Shown here one piece after another: positions 27,039 to 37,048 of a stretch of DNA of 64,000 nt. Below the pieces are notes generated by a model. That model searched no databases, had not been told where the DNA came from, and was given only the letters and a program-made list of their open reading frames with translations. The number at the start of each line of letters is the position of its first letter. The first letter of the stretch is position 1. A program made the position numbers and the translations under genes. This stretch comes from SIAJ01 sp963773845 (GTDB taxonomy: Bacteria > Planctomycetota > Planctomycetia > Gemmatales > Gemmataceae): contig CAVZCU010000017.1 in the NCBI GenBank assembly GCA_963773845.1, positions 434,001 through 498,000 of the forward strand, read 5' to 3'.

Positions 27039-27485
27039 CGGCTTGAGCAAATTGACCTCATCATAGTCACTGGCTTGATCTTCGCTTGTCGAGATGTTGC
27101 GTCGAGCCCGCCCGCACTTCGACCCTATTTGCCAAGCGCACCTTCCAACGACGCAAGCACCGAAGACCATAAAGGCCAACGGAATCCCCGCGCCCCAGAA
27201 TGTCAAGTCCGCATCCAATTCGTCGCGATCAAGTGACGATTTCGAGTATTCCCATCGGCCAAGAAATCGTACGGACAACTCGGCGCCCGCCCTTGGCGGA
27301 CTATACTCCACCCCCGCCGCTTCAACCGGTTGAAATTCATCCCAAAGCCATGCGGACAGAATGAATCCAACAATTGCCCCGATTATCGCAAATACAAAGC
27401 CGAGGACACGATCCCCGCGACGAGGATGGCGCCAGTCGATGAACTCGCTGAGGATGAACGTTTCATCGTTGGTTAATCGGCAGGA
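26970..27485 (-). CDS. Two-helix membrane protein with unclear start
   Basis: From just after the DUF1553 stop (TAA at 27486-27488) the same frame stays open and reads protein-like: LTNDETFILSEFIDWRHPRR, helix 1 GFVFAIIGAIVGFILSAWLW, a loop with VEYSPPRAGAELSVRF, helix 2 (IPLAFMVFGACVVG), and a polar tail. No ATG or GTG lies before helix 1; the first is a GTG at 27309-27311 that would remove it. A lost start through a frameshift or base error near 27470 is likely, as elsewhere in this window. The 3' end overlaps the FemAB-like gene antiparallel. The function is unknown. Confidence 0.45.
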   Translation of the reverse strand, partial: SCRLTNDETFILSEFIDWRHPRRGDRVLGFVFAIIGAIVGFILSAWLWDEFQPVEAAGVEYSPPRAGAELSVRFLGRWEYSKSSLDRDELDADLTFWGAGIPLAFMVFGACVVGRCAWQIGSKCGRARRNISTSEDQASDYDEVNLLKPSRNPPNDCGADHPGDTDRQPLP

Positions 27486-29770
27486 TTATGGCCCGTAAAC
27501 AAACTCATTCGCATTGAACAATGCCAGGCAGAAATCGGCCAGTGCTACAGCGTGCGGCACGTCGGTCCCCACTGGCAAATCATCCGGGACGCCAGCAGGC
27601 AATCGTGCGAGTAATCGTTCCGCCGCCAAGTCCGCTTGACCCCTCAAGAATGCCCTGGCCATCTGCAGTTCGTCCCCGTTCGGCGGACGATTGAACGCCC
27701 GGCGATAGGCTTGCCGAACTTGCTTGTCTACGTCACTGCCGCATTCGCGCAGCAGACTCGCCGACATGGCCCGGCTTTGTTGCTGCGCGAACGGACCGTT
27801 CATGAGGATCAACGCTTGCGGAGCAAACGTCGATACGGCCCGATCGGCACACGGAGATATGCGATCCGGCTGGTCGAACGCTTCCAGCATCGGCAGCCGC
27901 AAGTTGCGCTTGGCGAAGAGATAAAGGCTTCGCCGCGTGTGCTGCCTCGGATCGGGGGTCACGTTCCACAGGCCGTCCCGCTCGCCTTCGGTGAAGATCA
28001 AGTCGTAGACTTCGCGCTCCAACGGCACGCGAACGCTCGGCCCGCCGAGTTGCCGGGTCAGCGTACCGGCCGCCGCCAACATGCAATCGCGTAACGCTTC
28101 GCCTTCCAAGCGCTGGCGGTTCATTCGCCAGAGTAAATGGTTTTCCGGATCGGCCTGTTTCGCCCGTTGGCTCGGCTTGGTGTTACTGGCTTGGCGGTAA
28201 GTACTGGAAAGGACGATCATCCGCTGGATTGGCTTGAGCCGCCAGCCGTTAGCGACGAATTCGGTGGCTAGCCAGTCGAGCAATTCCGGATGCGTTGGCA
28301 GTTCGCCCCGAACTCCGAAATCGTTGGGCGTGCCGACGATGCCGCGGCCAAAATGGTGCTGCCAGACGCGATTCATGAACACCCGTGCCGTTAGCGGGTG
28401 GTCCGGCCGCGTGATCCATTTTGCCAGGTCAATTCGATTCAGTCGCCCGCTCCGATCCCGACTTCTGAATCCCGGCGTCAGCACGCGAGGGAATGCCGGT
28501 TCGACGACCGCTCCTTCTTTCGACACGTCGCCGCGACGCAGCACATGAGTCGGCGGCGCCTTCGCGTCGTCAACAACGCACCAGGCGCTCGCGGTCGCTG
28601 GCGGATTTCGCGCTTGGAGTTCGTGTTGCTCATCGCGAAGCTGTTCGCGCCGCTTGCGTTCGTCGGGGGTCAGATCGGCGATGATTTCATCCCAAGTCAC
28701 TTTGAGAAGCGTCTCGGCATCCCTGGCGAGTTGTGCTTGTTCCTTGGTGCGTTTCTGGGCGTCGATGGCCAATATCTCGCGATAGGCTGGTTCCAGCCGT
28801 GCTTTCTTCGCCTCGCGAAGTCGCTGCCGATGGGGACGGTCAATCGCCTCGACGGCGTCGCGCAACGGTTTGATCCTGGCTTCGAGCGTGGACACTTGGG
28901 CTGCGCGACGCGCTTTTCCTCCGGTGTGGCCAGATTGATTTCCTTAAATTGCGCGGCTGAGAAGAATGCTTCCAACCGGTAATAGTCCCCCTGCGATATC
29001 GGATCGAATTTGTGATCGTGGCAACGAGCGCAATTCATGGTGAGGCCGAGCACCGCGGCCCCGATTCCCTGCACGTACTCGGTCAGGATTTCCTGGCGAA
29101 CGATTTTTGGATCGACGTTGCCACTAATGAGATGAACGGAGCCGCAGCGATGCAGGCCGGTGGCTATTAATAAATCGGCGACCGTTCGAGGATCCTTTCC
29201 CGCTGCCAGTTCATCGCCTGCCAGCTGCTCCGTCAGGAACCGGTCGTAGGGTTTATCATCGTTGAAGCAGCGGACGACATAATCGCGATATCGCCATGCG
29301 TTGGGCCGATCGCTATCAGCCTCGTAACCATTGGATTCGGCGAATCGGACCGCATCCAACCAGTGCTGAGCCCATCGCTCACCGTAATGGGGTGAGGTTA
29401 GAAGGCGGTCAACGACTTTCTCGTATGCATCGGGAGAAGAATCCGCGAGGAATGCTTCCTGCTCTTCAGGTGAAGGGGGCAGGCCGACGAGATCAAGATG
29501 CACGCGCCGCAAGAGAGCGAGTTTGTTGATTTCAGGCGCGGGAAGGATGCCGGCTGCTTCGAGCTTGCTGAGGATGAATGAATCAATCGGAAATCGAATC
29601 CAGGATGCTTGCTTAATCGTCGGAACTGAAGGGCGTATTGGGGGCTGAAAGGACCAATGTTCTCTGTCAGCTGCCTGAATCGGTCTTTCAGACAATTGTT
29701 CGAGCTTTTGTGCATAAGCCGGCGTGCAGATTGCAGCAACGATTATCGATTGGAAAAGGGGGCAACGCAT
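27486..29770 (-). CDS. DUF1549/DUF1553 (PSCyt2-PSD1) protein, frameshifted
   Basis: This is a planctomycete-expanded family of exported proteins. After a signal peptide (FQSIIVAAICTPAYA), the DUF1549 domain has IDSFILSKLEAAGILPAPE, HLDLVGLPPSPEE, HYGERWAQHWLDAVRFAESN and LTMNCARCHDHKFDPISQ, whose CxxCH could bind heme. Near 28893 one base is missing (VAQPK-VSTLEARIKPLRDA). DUF1553 follows with ARVFMNRVWQHHFGRGIV, STYRQAS, ILMNGPF and ALFNANEFVY. The usual N-terminal PSCyt1 cytochrome domain is absent. The ATG at 29770 was chosen for its signal peptide. The family is often linked to sulfatase gene neighbourhoods, but none is here. Confidence 0.88.
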
Positions 29771-30076
29771 GGAAACCGAACCTGTGGAGGGGCGTTGTGT
29801 TTGGCGGGGCCGGTAGAATGAATGTAAACTACTGCCCTCACCGGCCGCAAGCCTTAAACCGACTGCGGCGGAGCGCCGAACCTCGCTACCCCTTGTCGGC
29901 GTCCTTGTTTCAATCCTCCCGCGTCGTCCAGTCTTGCTGCCGCCTGAGAAGGTTTGCCGGCGGTGTCGAAAAGACGGTGCTATAGTTGGATACTTCGCGG
30001 AGGCAGTTAGTAGGCACGGCACACGAAGGCCTCGCCCCCGTTCAGGACGGACGGCCCCTGGTCAGGATGGAAACGA

Positions 30077-31560
30077 ATGAAGCACACCCCGCCGCACTCC
30101 TTTAACCGCCATCCCGCCGACCATCGGTCCGGCGACGAGGACGGTCTGGACGCCGAGTTGAGTCCCGCCGAGCAAGAGGAGCTTGGCTCTCGCGGAGCCG
30201 ACGACACTCTGGGTCTGTACCTGCGTCAGATGGGCTCAATCCCCATGCTGAAGCGGCCGGCCGAGATCGAGGTCGCCAGCCGGCTCGAGCGCGTCCGCAA
30301 CCGCTTCCGGTTCGCCGCCCTTCGCAGCGGCTTCATCGTCAATCGCGCATTCCATACCTTTCACGCTATTCAGGCGGGTCAGCTGGCAATTGATCCCCAA
30401 ATTGACGTGGTGACCACGGCCAACCTGCGCCGCGACCAGATCCTGCGCCGGATGCCGATTCACCTGCCGACCTTGGAAACGGTTGTTCGCGAGGAGCGCG
30501 AACAGTTCCCGGTTGGCCTGACATTGACCAATGCCAAGCATCTGGCCGAATGGCGGCGAGCCCGATGGCGCCGATTCCGCAAGGCCGGCAAGTTGTTGGT
30601 AGAACTGTCTCCGCGCACCGAGGCTCTGGAGCGCTGGTGCGACGATCTGGCGATGAAGGCCCGTGACTTGAACAAGATGATCGCGTCGATCCACCTGGGC
30701 CGGCCGAAGACGCTGCCAGCCCGGGCCGAACGCAACGACGCCTTCCGTTCGGCGATCGAATCCGCTTGGGCCGAGCCGGAAGAACTGAACGCCCTGCTGC
30801 AAAGTGATCCGCCGCCGCCGCGAAGAATATCACCGCGTTCGCAGCGAGTTGGCCGAGGCCAACCTGCGGCTGGTCGTGTCGATCGCCAAGAAGTATCGCA
30901 ACCGCGGACTGCCGTTCGCCGACCTGATTCAGGAAGGCAATCGCGGCTTGCTCCGGGCGGTGGACAAATACGAGTACAAGCTCGAGTTCAAGTTCGGCAC
31001 GTATGCAACCTGGTGGATTCGTCAAAGCATCCAGCGAGCGCTGGCGGACCTTGCCCGCACGGTCCGCGTGCCCTGCCACCAGATCGCGGTGCTCGCGCAG
31101 ACCGAGCGGGCCCGTTCGGAATTGGCTGCCGAGATGGGCCGCGAGCCGACGATGGAAGAACTCGCCGGCCGCGTGAAACTGCCGGTCGAAGAGGTGCGCT
31201 CGCTGCGTGCGGTGGGCAAGCATCCCGTGAGCCTGCACGAACCGGTCGGCGGCGATGGCGAACGCGCCCTGGAGGACTTCCTCCGCGACCGCTGTTCGGC
31301 CACGCCGGGCGAGAACGTCGATCAGAATCTGCTTGCGTGAACGAATTGGCGAGGTGCTTCGCTCACTCGCCCAGCGCGAACGCGAGGTGATCGAACTGCG
31401 CTACGGCCTCCGCGATGGTCAACCGAAGACGCTGGACGAAGTGGCCAGGCTGTTCGGCATCACCCGCGAACGCATCCGCCAAATCGAGGCCCGCGGCATC
31501 CTCAAACTGCGGCAGCCAATGCGCAGCGTACGGCTGGAACAGTTCACGGGAGTTGAATAA
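30077..31560 (+). CDS. Primary-type sigma-70 factor (RpoD/SigA-like), two frameshifts
   Basis: Region 1.2 is DDTLGLYLRQMGSIPMLKRP followed by EIEVASRLE. A long non-conserved insert follows. Region 2 is ANLRLVVSIAKKYRNRGLPF, DLIQEGNRGLLRAVDKYEY and FGTYATWWIRQSIQRAL. Region 3 is VPCHQIAV with a conserved helix, and region 4 LAQREREVIELRYGL plus TLDEVARLFGITRERIRQIE. Two extra bases break it: near 30805 (ELNALLQ to RRRREEYHRV) and near 31337 (DQNLL to RERIGEVL). The parts join without loss, and a break in a major sigma factor is implausible, so errors are assumed. A strong terminator follows. Other sigma factors may exist, so essentiality is not claimed. Confidence 0.87.
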
Positions 31561-31587
31561 AGCGGGAAGCGAAGCCGCTAACTCGAT

Positions 31588-31621
31588 GAGCCCAGGCGAC
31601 AAGCCTGGGCTCTTTGTGTTT
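31588..31621 (+). terminator. Rho-independent terminator after the sigma factor gene
   Basis: gagcccaggc at 31588-31597 and gcctgggctc at 31603-31612 form a perfect 10-bp stem with loop gacaa, followed by tttgtgttt. It lies 28 bases after the sigma factor stop. The same hairpin type occurs as a dispersed repeat in related planctomycetes as far as I recall, so an element origin is possible. Confidence 0.75.
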
Positions 31622-31708
31622 CGCGAGCCGCGGCTTGTAACATGGGAGCGGCAAGGGTAAGTTGATTTCCAGGCCGGTTCGGGTTCCCAACGGAGATGGA
31701 GACGAGCC

Positions 31709-31981
31709 ATGACCACTACAGTACGCGCCATTTACGAAAACGGCGTCCTGCGTCCCGAGCGAGCGCTCCCCCTCGCGGAAGGGCAGAGCGTGGAAGTGAC
31801 GGTGGCGACAGGGCGGTCGACCGTTGACGAAGAAGTCAGTCACCGGATTAAATCTGCAAGGACGATCCGCGAATGGATCGAGGCGACCAAGCTGCTGCCG
31901 TCGGACGACGGGGGTTACGACATCGTCGCGGCCCTAAACGCAAATCGCGTCTGGTCGGGTGATCATCCCTTGATCCCGTAA
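31709..31981 (+). CDS. Type II antitoxin, DUF104/AF2212-like
   Basis: A 90-residue protein with the short N-terminal signature TTTVRAIYENGVLRPERALPL, then LAEGQSVEVTV, typical of the AF2212 (DUF104) antitoxin domain. The C-terminal part, RIKSARTIREWIEATKLLP, should wrap the toxin. GGAG precedes the ATG. It ends 14 bases before a PIN-domain toxin gene, the normal antitoxin-toxin order. Confidence 0.85.
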   Translation: MTTTVRAIYENGVLRPERALPLAEGQSVEVTVATGRSTVDEEVSHRIKSARTIREWIEATKLLPSDDGGYDIVAALNANRVWSGDHPLIP

Positions 31982-31995
31982 CAAGGCACAAGTCC

Positions 31996-32439
31996 ATGTC
32001 CGCGGTCGTATTGGATTCGACTCCACTCGGGCTGCTGACGCATCCACGCAATCCTCCGCATGTTGCCGCATGTCGGCAATGGCTGGGGGCAATCACTGCT
32101 GCAGGACGACGAGTGATCGTTCCGGAAATTGCAGATTATGAAGTGCGGCGCGAGTTGATTCGATTGAAAAGTCAAAACGCGCTCAACAATCTCGACCAAC
32201 TTTGCAGCCAGCTCGACTACCTGCCAATATCCACACTGGTAATGCGCATGGCAGCCGACTTGTGGGCGGCGGCACGCAGCAGCGGACAACCAACTGCCGG
32301 GGGCCGCGCACTCGATTGCGATGTCATCCTTGCCGCTCAAGCTCAGGCTTTAAACACCGCCTTCATCATTGCCACTGGCAATCCCGCTCACCTCTCGCGA
32401 TTCGCCCCCGCCGACCTATGGTCAAACATCGTGCCCTGA
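31996..32439 (+). CDS. PIN-domain toxin (VapC-like ribonuclease)
   Basis: A 147-residue PIN domain. VVLDSTPLGLLTHP supplies the first acidic residue, VIVPEIADYEVRRELIRL the conserved Glu, GRALDCDVILAAQAQ the central Asp pair, and FIIATGNPAHLSRF the last strand, where Asn/Thr replaces the usual D. Such toxins cut tRNA or rRNA and are neutralised by the adjacent antitoxin. It is separated by 14 bases from the antitoxin stop and is convergent with the FKBP gene. Confidence 0.85.
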   Translation: MSAVVLDSTPLGLLTHPRNPPHVAACRQWLGAITAAGRRVIVPEIADYEVRRELIRLKSQNALNNLDQLCSQLDYLPISTLVMRMAADLWAAARSSGQPTAGGRALDCDVILAAQAQALNTAFIIATGNPAHLSRFAPADLWSNIVP

Positions 32440-32449
32440 TCGCGCCGCC

Positions 32450-33208
32450 TTACGCGTGGCTCGAAATCAGTTTGATCTCGAACACCAGGTCGGCGTTGGC
32501 CGGAATATTGGGCGGACTGCCCGCGGCGCCGTACCCGAGAGCTGCCGGTACGAACAGCCGGCGAATGCCGCCCGGTTTCATGCCCGGAATGCCTTGCTGC
32601 CAGCCCTGAATGAGATTGGCCAGTGCGAAGTCCGCCGGTGTATTCGGGCTGCGCCGCGCATCAAACTGCGTCCCGTTTGACGCTAGCCAACCAGTATAGA
32701 AAACCGAAATCGTGTTCCCCGCGGCCACGGCCGTGCCGGTCCCCGTAACAACATCCCAGGTCTTGAGGCCGTTTGCCCCGGTGACCCAGTGCGAATCATT
32801 GACAGCGGGCATTGTGTTGACCATTCCCGCATCGCTCGGCGGGGGCACCACGGGAGGCGGAACAACGACCGGGAATACCGGCGGCGGCAGCGTCAGATCG
32901 AACTTTTGCCAGATCGCGATGTTTTGAGCAAACGAGAAGTTGGCCGATGCAATTGTCTCGAATTGCGAAACCGCGGCGATCATCGGGAGCAAAAAGCCTG
33001 CTTGTCCCGGATTGGCCGCCAAGTCCGCTTGCAATGAGCCGCTGGCCTGTTCAAAAATCTCAATCGCCTGAGCGCTCTGCGAATAGATCGACTGCGCGAA
33101 TCTCTGCACATCGAACTGGTGGGCTGGGTCGTCCATCCAGTCATGGCTCCCATTGGCGAAGCTGATGAAGGCCGAGTTCACTGAAGTCTCAACTGCGGCG
33201 TTCATCAA
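32450..33208 (-). CDS. FKBP-type peptidyl-prolyl isomerase with N-terminal helical extension
   Basis: The last 110 residues are an FKBP domain: GLKTWDVVTGTGTAVAAGNT, SVFYTGWLASNGTQFDA, LIQGWQQGIPGMKPGGIRRL, FVPAALGYGAAG, IPANADLVFEIKL. The active-site Tyr, Phe-Asp and the Ile/Trp are present. The first 130 residues are helical with a Pro/Val-rich linker (VFPVVVPPPVVPPPSD) and no recognised domain or clear signal peptide. It catalyses proline isomerisation in protein folding. It stands alone; 406 bases precede it. Confidence 0.9.
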   Translation of the reverse strand: MMNAAVETSVNSAFISFANGSHDWMDDPAHQFDVQRFAQSIYSQSAQAIEIFEQASGSLQADLAANPGQAGFLLPMIAAVSQFETIASANFSFAQNIAIWQKFDLTLPPPVFPVVVPPPVVPPPSDAGMVNTMPAVNDSHWVTGANGLKTWDVVTGTGTAVAAGNTISVFYTGWLASNGTQFDARRSPNTPADFALANLIQGWQQGIPGMKPGGIRRLFVPAALGYGAAGSPPNIPANADLVFEIKLISSHA

Positions 33209-33614
33209 TTCACCCTTGATGGCGGGTGTGTAACGACTCTCCAGACAATCGAGCGTGGGGCGGAATCGGCGCGAAGCGCATTTCTGATCTACCAGTTAAT
33301 TTGAGGGACTGTGCCGCGGATGGGATTTCATCCGGAAATCATCGCAATTCAATATACCACACGCAGTTGAGTTGTAAATCGGAGCCAACTTCGATGTGCG
33401 AATGATTTGTGAAATTGTCCGTTGACCGTACGAATGGGTTGCTGCCAAAACACCACCGAAATAATTAACTCCTCTGTCGCGAAGTACTTATGCCAGTTTT
33501 GCGGATTCGTTCGGAAAAGTTGGATTCGTTTTGACAGGTGTGTGGCGGGGGCGACCGAACTAAACGCAATACGGCCACCGGCTCGCGGGTACCGGTTCAG
33601 AAATCATTGCCCCC
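33209..33614. other. Gene-free stretch upstream of the FKBP gene
   Basis: About 400 bases, more AT-rich than the flanking genes. No convincing gene was seen: a 71-residue frame at 33422 has a Cys-rich start but no RBS or family. The stretch probably holds the FKBP promoter and the 3' end of the CRTAC1 transcript, but no clear promoter or terminator could be assigned. Confidence 0.35.
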
Positions 33615-35474
33615 CTATCGTTTTGGCCGGTCAATGACCTGTGCCTCGGCCTCCCCTTCGATCAGGTTGTAGGACCGTCCCGCTTCCAAATTGAGCCATT
33701 GTTGCCTGCGATTGCCCGGTCCAGGCCATCGCACCGATACCCGATCGATCTTGCTCGCGCCGCCTACGCCGATTGTAATGGTTTTTTCGCTTTGACTGAG
33801 GTAACCCCTGGTCGGCGAAACAAGCCACGTTCGGATGGCGCCATCCATTGCCGCTTCGACCGTAGCGCCAATCGCATCACGATTGCTCTTGCCCGATCCG
33901 GTCAAGGTGAGCCGAATTGACCGATTGGCTGTCTTCGTGTCGTTGCGGAAAAGTCGAGCACGGCCATTGTTGTCGGTAACGACGAGGTCGAGGTCGCCGT
34001 CGCCATCAAAATCCAGATAGGCGCAGCCCCTTCCAACCATGGGTCGAAACATCTCCGGATCAGCCGGAACGAATAAGGAGTGGGAATCGCCCGTGTTCCA
34101 GAAGATTAGACTACGCTGCGCGTGGGTTTCGCCCGGCTGAGCGGCGGGGATATCCGGTTCTAAATGACCATTGGCGAGAAACAGGTCGGGTCGACCGTCG
34201 AGATCACAATCGAAAAAAGTCGCGCCGAACTTCATCGGGTATCGACTCGTTCCGGCCAGGCCAATGTCCTGTGCCATATCCGCAAATCGAATCGGCTTTG
34301 TGCCAAGCCGGCGGAATAGAGAGACCGGTTCGCTGCTGAAGTTGGCGACGACCACCGCCAGTTCGCCGGGGAGAATCTCACCCGCATCAATCCCCATTCC
34401 CCCCCGAGGCCGGCCATCGGCATAGGCGAGTCCCGCCACCTGCCCTTCCTCGCGGAAGCGCCGGCCGCCCTTGTCATCGGGCACGTTGTGTAAGAAGAAG
34501 TTGCGTTGTGTGTCGTTGGCAACGACCAGATCGGGCCAGCCATCGTTGTCGGGATCGCAAACGACCACGCCGAGCGCCTTGCCAACGGGACGCACCCCAC
34601 CCGTCGTCGCTCCGCCTTCCGAGACTTGCACCCCTGCTCCCTGCGAGACATCCATGAACTTGCCACCGCCGAGATTCCGGAACAGCGAACAATGCGCTCC
34701 GGTGAACAACTGCGGCGGCACATACGCTCGGATATTCCCAGGCAAAACTGCATGCGTGCCCACGTCGGCGGCCGGCGACCAGGTCACGTAGTTGCACACA
34801 AACAGATCCAGCCGCCCGTCGCCGTCATAGTCGACGAATGTCGCCGACGAGGGAAAGGAGATGGGCTCGGCCCGTTTCAGAAACTCTTCAAACGATTGCT
34901 TGGGCCAAGGCATCGGTTCGCCGAGACCGGCACGGACCGTCACATCTTCGAAACGCTTCCCGCCCATATTGTGAAACAGACGGTTTCCGCCGACAGCGGT
35001 CACGAACAAATCCGGCCAGCCGTCGTTGTCGTAATCGCCGACTGCCACACCCATCCCGAAAAGCTCAACGTCGAGACCAACTGCCTTGGTCACATCCTCG
35101 AATGTGCCGTCGCCGCGATTGCGATAAAGGGACTGGGTCCGATTCGCTTCCCCAACCGGCGGCTGACCCGGCCAGGGGCGACTGTTGACAAAGAACAAGT
35201 CCGGCCAGCCATCGCCGTCAAAATCGATCACCGCAACGCCCGAGCCCATCGTCTCCGGCAGGAGCTTTTGCGGCGTCGCGCCGCTGATGTGACGAAAGCG
35301 AATACCGGCGCTATCGGTGACATCGGTGAATTGAATGGGCGGAACGTTGGTCCCGAGGTGGCCGTTTGGCGATGGATCCCGATTTAGCATCGACCGAATG
35401 GCGATTGCCACCACCACGGCGCACGCCAGAATGACGCCGGCAATAACCAGCCGTTTCCCCGTCATGGTTCGCAT
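33615..35474 (-). CDS. CRTAC1 family protein (FG-GAP/VCBS repeats plus ASPIC/UnbV domain)
   Basis: A 619-residue exported protein anchored by an N-terminal helix (LVIAGVILACAVVVAIAI). At least six Ca-binding FG-GAP/VCBS blades with the DxDxDGxxD pattern follow (DFDGDGWPDLFF, DYDNDGWPDLFV, DYDGDGRLDLFV, DPDNDGWPDLVV, DCDLDGRPDLFL, DFDGDGDLDLVV). The end is an ASPIC/UnbV domain (RLTLTGSGKSNRDAIGATVE, LSQSEKTITIGVG, VSVRWPGPG). Such propellers are extracellular or periplasmic and common in planctomycetes; the role is unknown. It is the last gene on the minus strand of the long block, 242 bases after the CMD selenoprotein. Confidence 0.92.
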   Translation of the reverse strand: MRTMTGKRLVIAGVILACAVVVAIAIRSMLNRDPSPNGHLGTNVPPIQFTDVTDSAGIRFRHISGATPQKLLPETMGSGVAVIDFDGDGWPDLFFVNSRPWPGQPPVGEANRTQSLYRNRGDGTFEDVTKAVGLDVELFGMGVAVGDYDNDGWPDLFVTAVGGNRLFHNMGGKRFEDVTVRAGLGEPMPWPKQSFEEFLKRAEPISFPSSATFVDYDGDGRLDLFVCNYVTWSPAADVGTHAVLPGNIRAYVPPQLFTGAHCSLFRNLGGGKFMDVSQGAGVQVSEGGATTGGVRPVGKALGVVVCDPDNDGWPDLVVANDTQRNFFLHNVPDDKGGRRFREEGQVAGLAYADGRPRGGMGIDAGEILPGELAVVVANFSSEPVSLFRRLGTKPIRFADMAQDIGLAGTSRYPMKFGATFFDCDLDGRPDLFLANGHLEPDIPAAQPGETHAQRSLIFWNTGDSHSLFVPADPEMFRPMVGRGCAYLDFDGDGDLDLVVTDNNGRARLFRNDTKTANRSIRLTLTGSGKSNRDAIGATVEAAMDGAIRTWLVSPTRGYLSQSEKTITIGVGGASKIDRVSVRWPGPGNRRQQWLNLEAGRSYNLIEGEAEAQVIDRPKR

Positions 35475-35611
35475 GCGTTAATGCAGGAAGGGCGAGCACT
35501 GTATCAAAGCGCTGACTATAGCCGATCGCTTCTGGTACATCGTATGATGCGCTGTTGCCGAATTAAGGGATGAACAGCAGAGCCTGACGGGCAAGCGATG
35601 GCAGACGAAAA

Positions 35612-35675
35612 GGAAGGCGGCCAAGGCGGCCAAGATGGCCAACGATTTCTCCATCCCCCCTTGGCCACCTTCCTC
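35612..35675. repeat. Hairpin repeat of the ggaaggcggccaag family, copy 2
   Basis: ggaaggcggccaag at the left pairs with cttggccaccttcc at the right, with two further ggccaag units and tttctccatcccccc between. It closely resembles the copy at 13571-13644, 22 kb away, but the inner units are in a different order. It lies between the CMD selenoprotein and the CRTAC1 gene. Confidence 0.6.
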
Positions 35676-35716
35676 CTCGGCCGGCAATGCTGGGTTTCTC
35701 CGTTCACTCTTCGATT

Positions 35717-37048
35717 TCATGGCTTCGACTTCTTAGGTCCGGGGCCTTCCGATTGCGACTTTTTCTCCGCCGGACGCGCGAACACGTTGGTCCTCTCCAG
35801 GGGGAATTGGAACGCGTCCGCCACGCGGGTCATGAAGTTGACCCATGCGGAATACCAGATCAAATCAATCGCTCGCTCTTTGCCAAATGTTTCGACCAGT
35901 TCTTTCACGTCGGAATCCGTCACCGATGACGGCCGCTTCGATAACTTGGCCGCGAAGGCGAATGCCTGCCGCTCTGCCGGGGCAAAGCTGTCCCAATCGC
36001 CGGCCGCCAGTTTCATGGTTCGCTGCTTCACTTCGTCGTCCTTCAAGCCCGCGACCGCGAGCAACATGTTCGCGTGGCCCATTCAGTAAAAACAGTCGTT
36101 CGATCGCGTGACGACCCAGAACAATGAACTGGCGAACAGCCGATTGAGCTTCGCCTCCTGTTGGAACTCACGCAAGCATCCGAACCAGGCTTGGGTCATG
36201 AGCGGCTGATAGCCGGCACTGACCTTCGTCCAGTTGATGGTTTCGGCTTGATGCTTGGTGTCTGCATTGACGTTTGCAAAACGGCTCGGGTCCGGCAGCG
36301 GCACCCGCAGCGTGCGATCTTTTTGGTTGGCCAAGTTCTTTTCCAGGTGGGCAAAATCGACATCCTTCCAATCGGCGGGAGCGTCGTATCGCTTTGTCGG
36401 CTTGGCATCGGTGACTCGGCTCCAATCCGGCCGTGGCGGCGTGGAAACTTTCGACCGGCGTTTGGCATCAAGCTTGACGGCGAGCGCCGGCGGCGGTCCC
36501 TCCGGCTCGACCTTCACTCCCAGCGCCAGAATGACCCGATTCTGAAAATTGGCGAATGCCAGTGTGTGGACAATGGCCGTCATCTTTTCCGGGCCGAATT
36601 GCTTGAGCAGTTCGGCGAATTCCGAATCCGTCACCGCGTAGGCTGCCCGGGTGATCTGCCGGGCGAAGGCAAACAGGGCTTTTTCCGATGGCGCTGGCTT
36701 GTTCTCGGTGAGTCGTCGAATCTCGTCGGTGCTAACGCCGGCGCGCTTCAAGTCGCCCAGGGCGGAGGCTCGAGCGTAGTCGCAATGAATGGCGTCGGCT
36801 GCGAGCCAGCGCAACTTCGCCGCCAGGACCGGACCGAGCGGGTTGTCGACGCGGTGCAGCCGATCGAGTTCGAGCATGGCTCCCGTCGTTCGCGGCAGCG
36901 ATTTCACCATCACCATTGCCCACGCGGGGAGGGGCGGATTCTCGCGCGGCAAGAGCGCCCAGGCTGCATCGGTCGGCGCTGCCGAAAAGCGGCTGCTTGG
37001 GTCAAGGACCGTCTGAACAATGAAGATGGCGGGAATGAGCAAATTCAT
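35717..37048 (-). CDS. AhpD/CMD-like double-domain selenoprotein (CxxU), in-frame TGA read as selenocysteine
   Basis: A 443-residue protein if TGA at 36083-36085 is read as Sec322. The frame is continuous on both sides, and the motif is NDCFY-U-MGH, where AhpD/carboxymuconolactone decarboxylase-like proteins carry CxxC before a conserved MGH; here it is C319-F-Y-U322. Two CMD-like halves are visible. The first (residues about 70-170, HCDYARASALGDL) has lost its second Cys. The second (about 300-430) has TRSNDCFY, then DEVKQRTMKLAAGDWDSFAP and DLIWYSAWVNFMTRVADAF. An N-terminal signal-like helix (MNLLIPAIFIVQTVL) suggests export. A hairpin with a GGUC loop follows the TGA. The role, probably thiol/peroxide redox, is inferred. 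Confidence 0.85.
36048..36082 (-). promoter_or_regulatory. Candidate bacterial SECIS element of the CMD-like selenoprotein
   Basis: On the mRNA, CUCGC and GCGGG form a 5-bp stem (one G-U pair) closed by loop GGUC at 36056-36053. The loop begins 26 bases after the UGA. Bacterial SECIS hairpins lie just 3' of UGA inside the coding frame, and the E. coli fdhF apical loop is also GGUC-type. Folding was done by hand. Confidence 0.6.

Noticed and set aside
31588..31612. Possible integration site or tRNA-like fold after the sigma factor gene
   Set aside because: The structure is a simple 10-bp hairpin with a T-rich tail, which a terminator explains; no integrase or tRNA features are present.
35717..36082. 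A separate 121-residue CMD protein starting at the ATG after the TGA
   Set aside because: It would begin in the middle of the CxxC-MGH active-site motif, leaving half a redox site; no RBS precedes that ATG.
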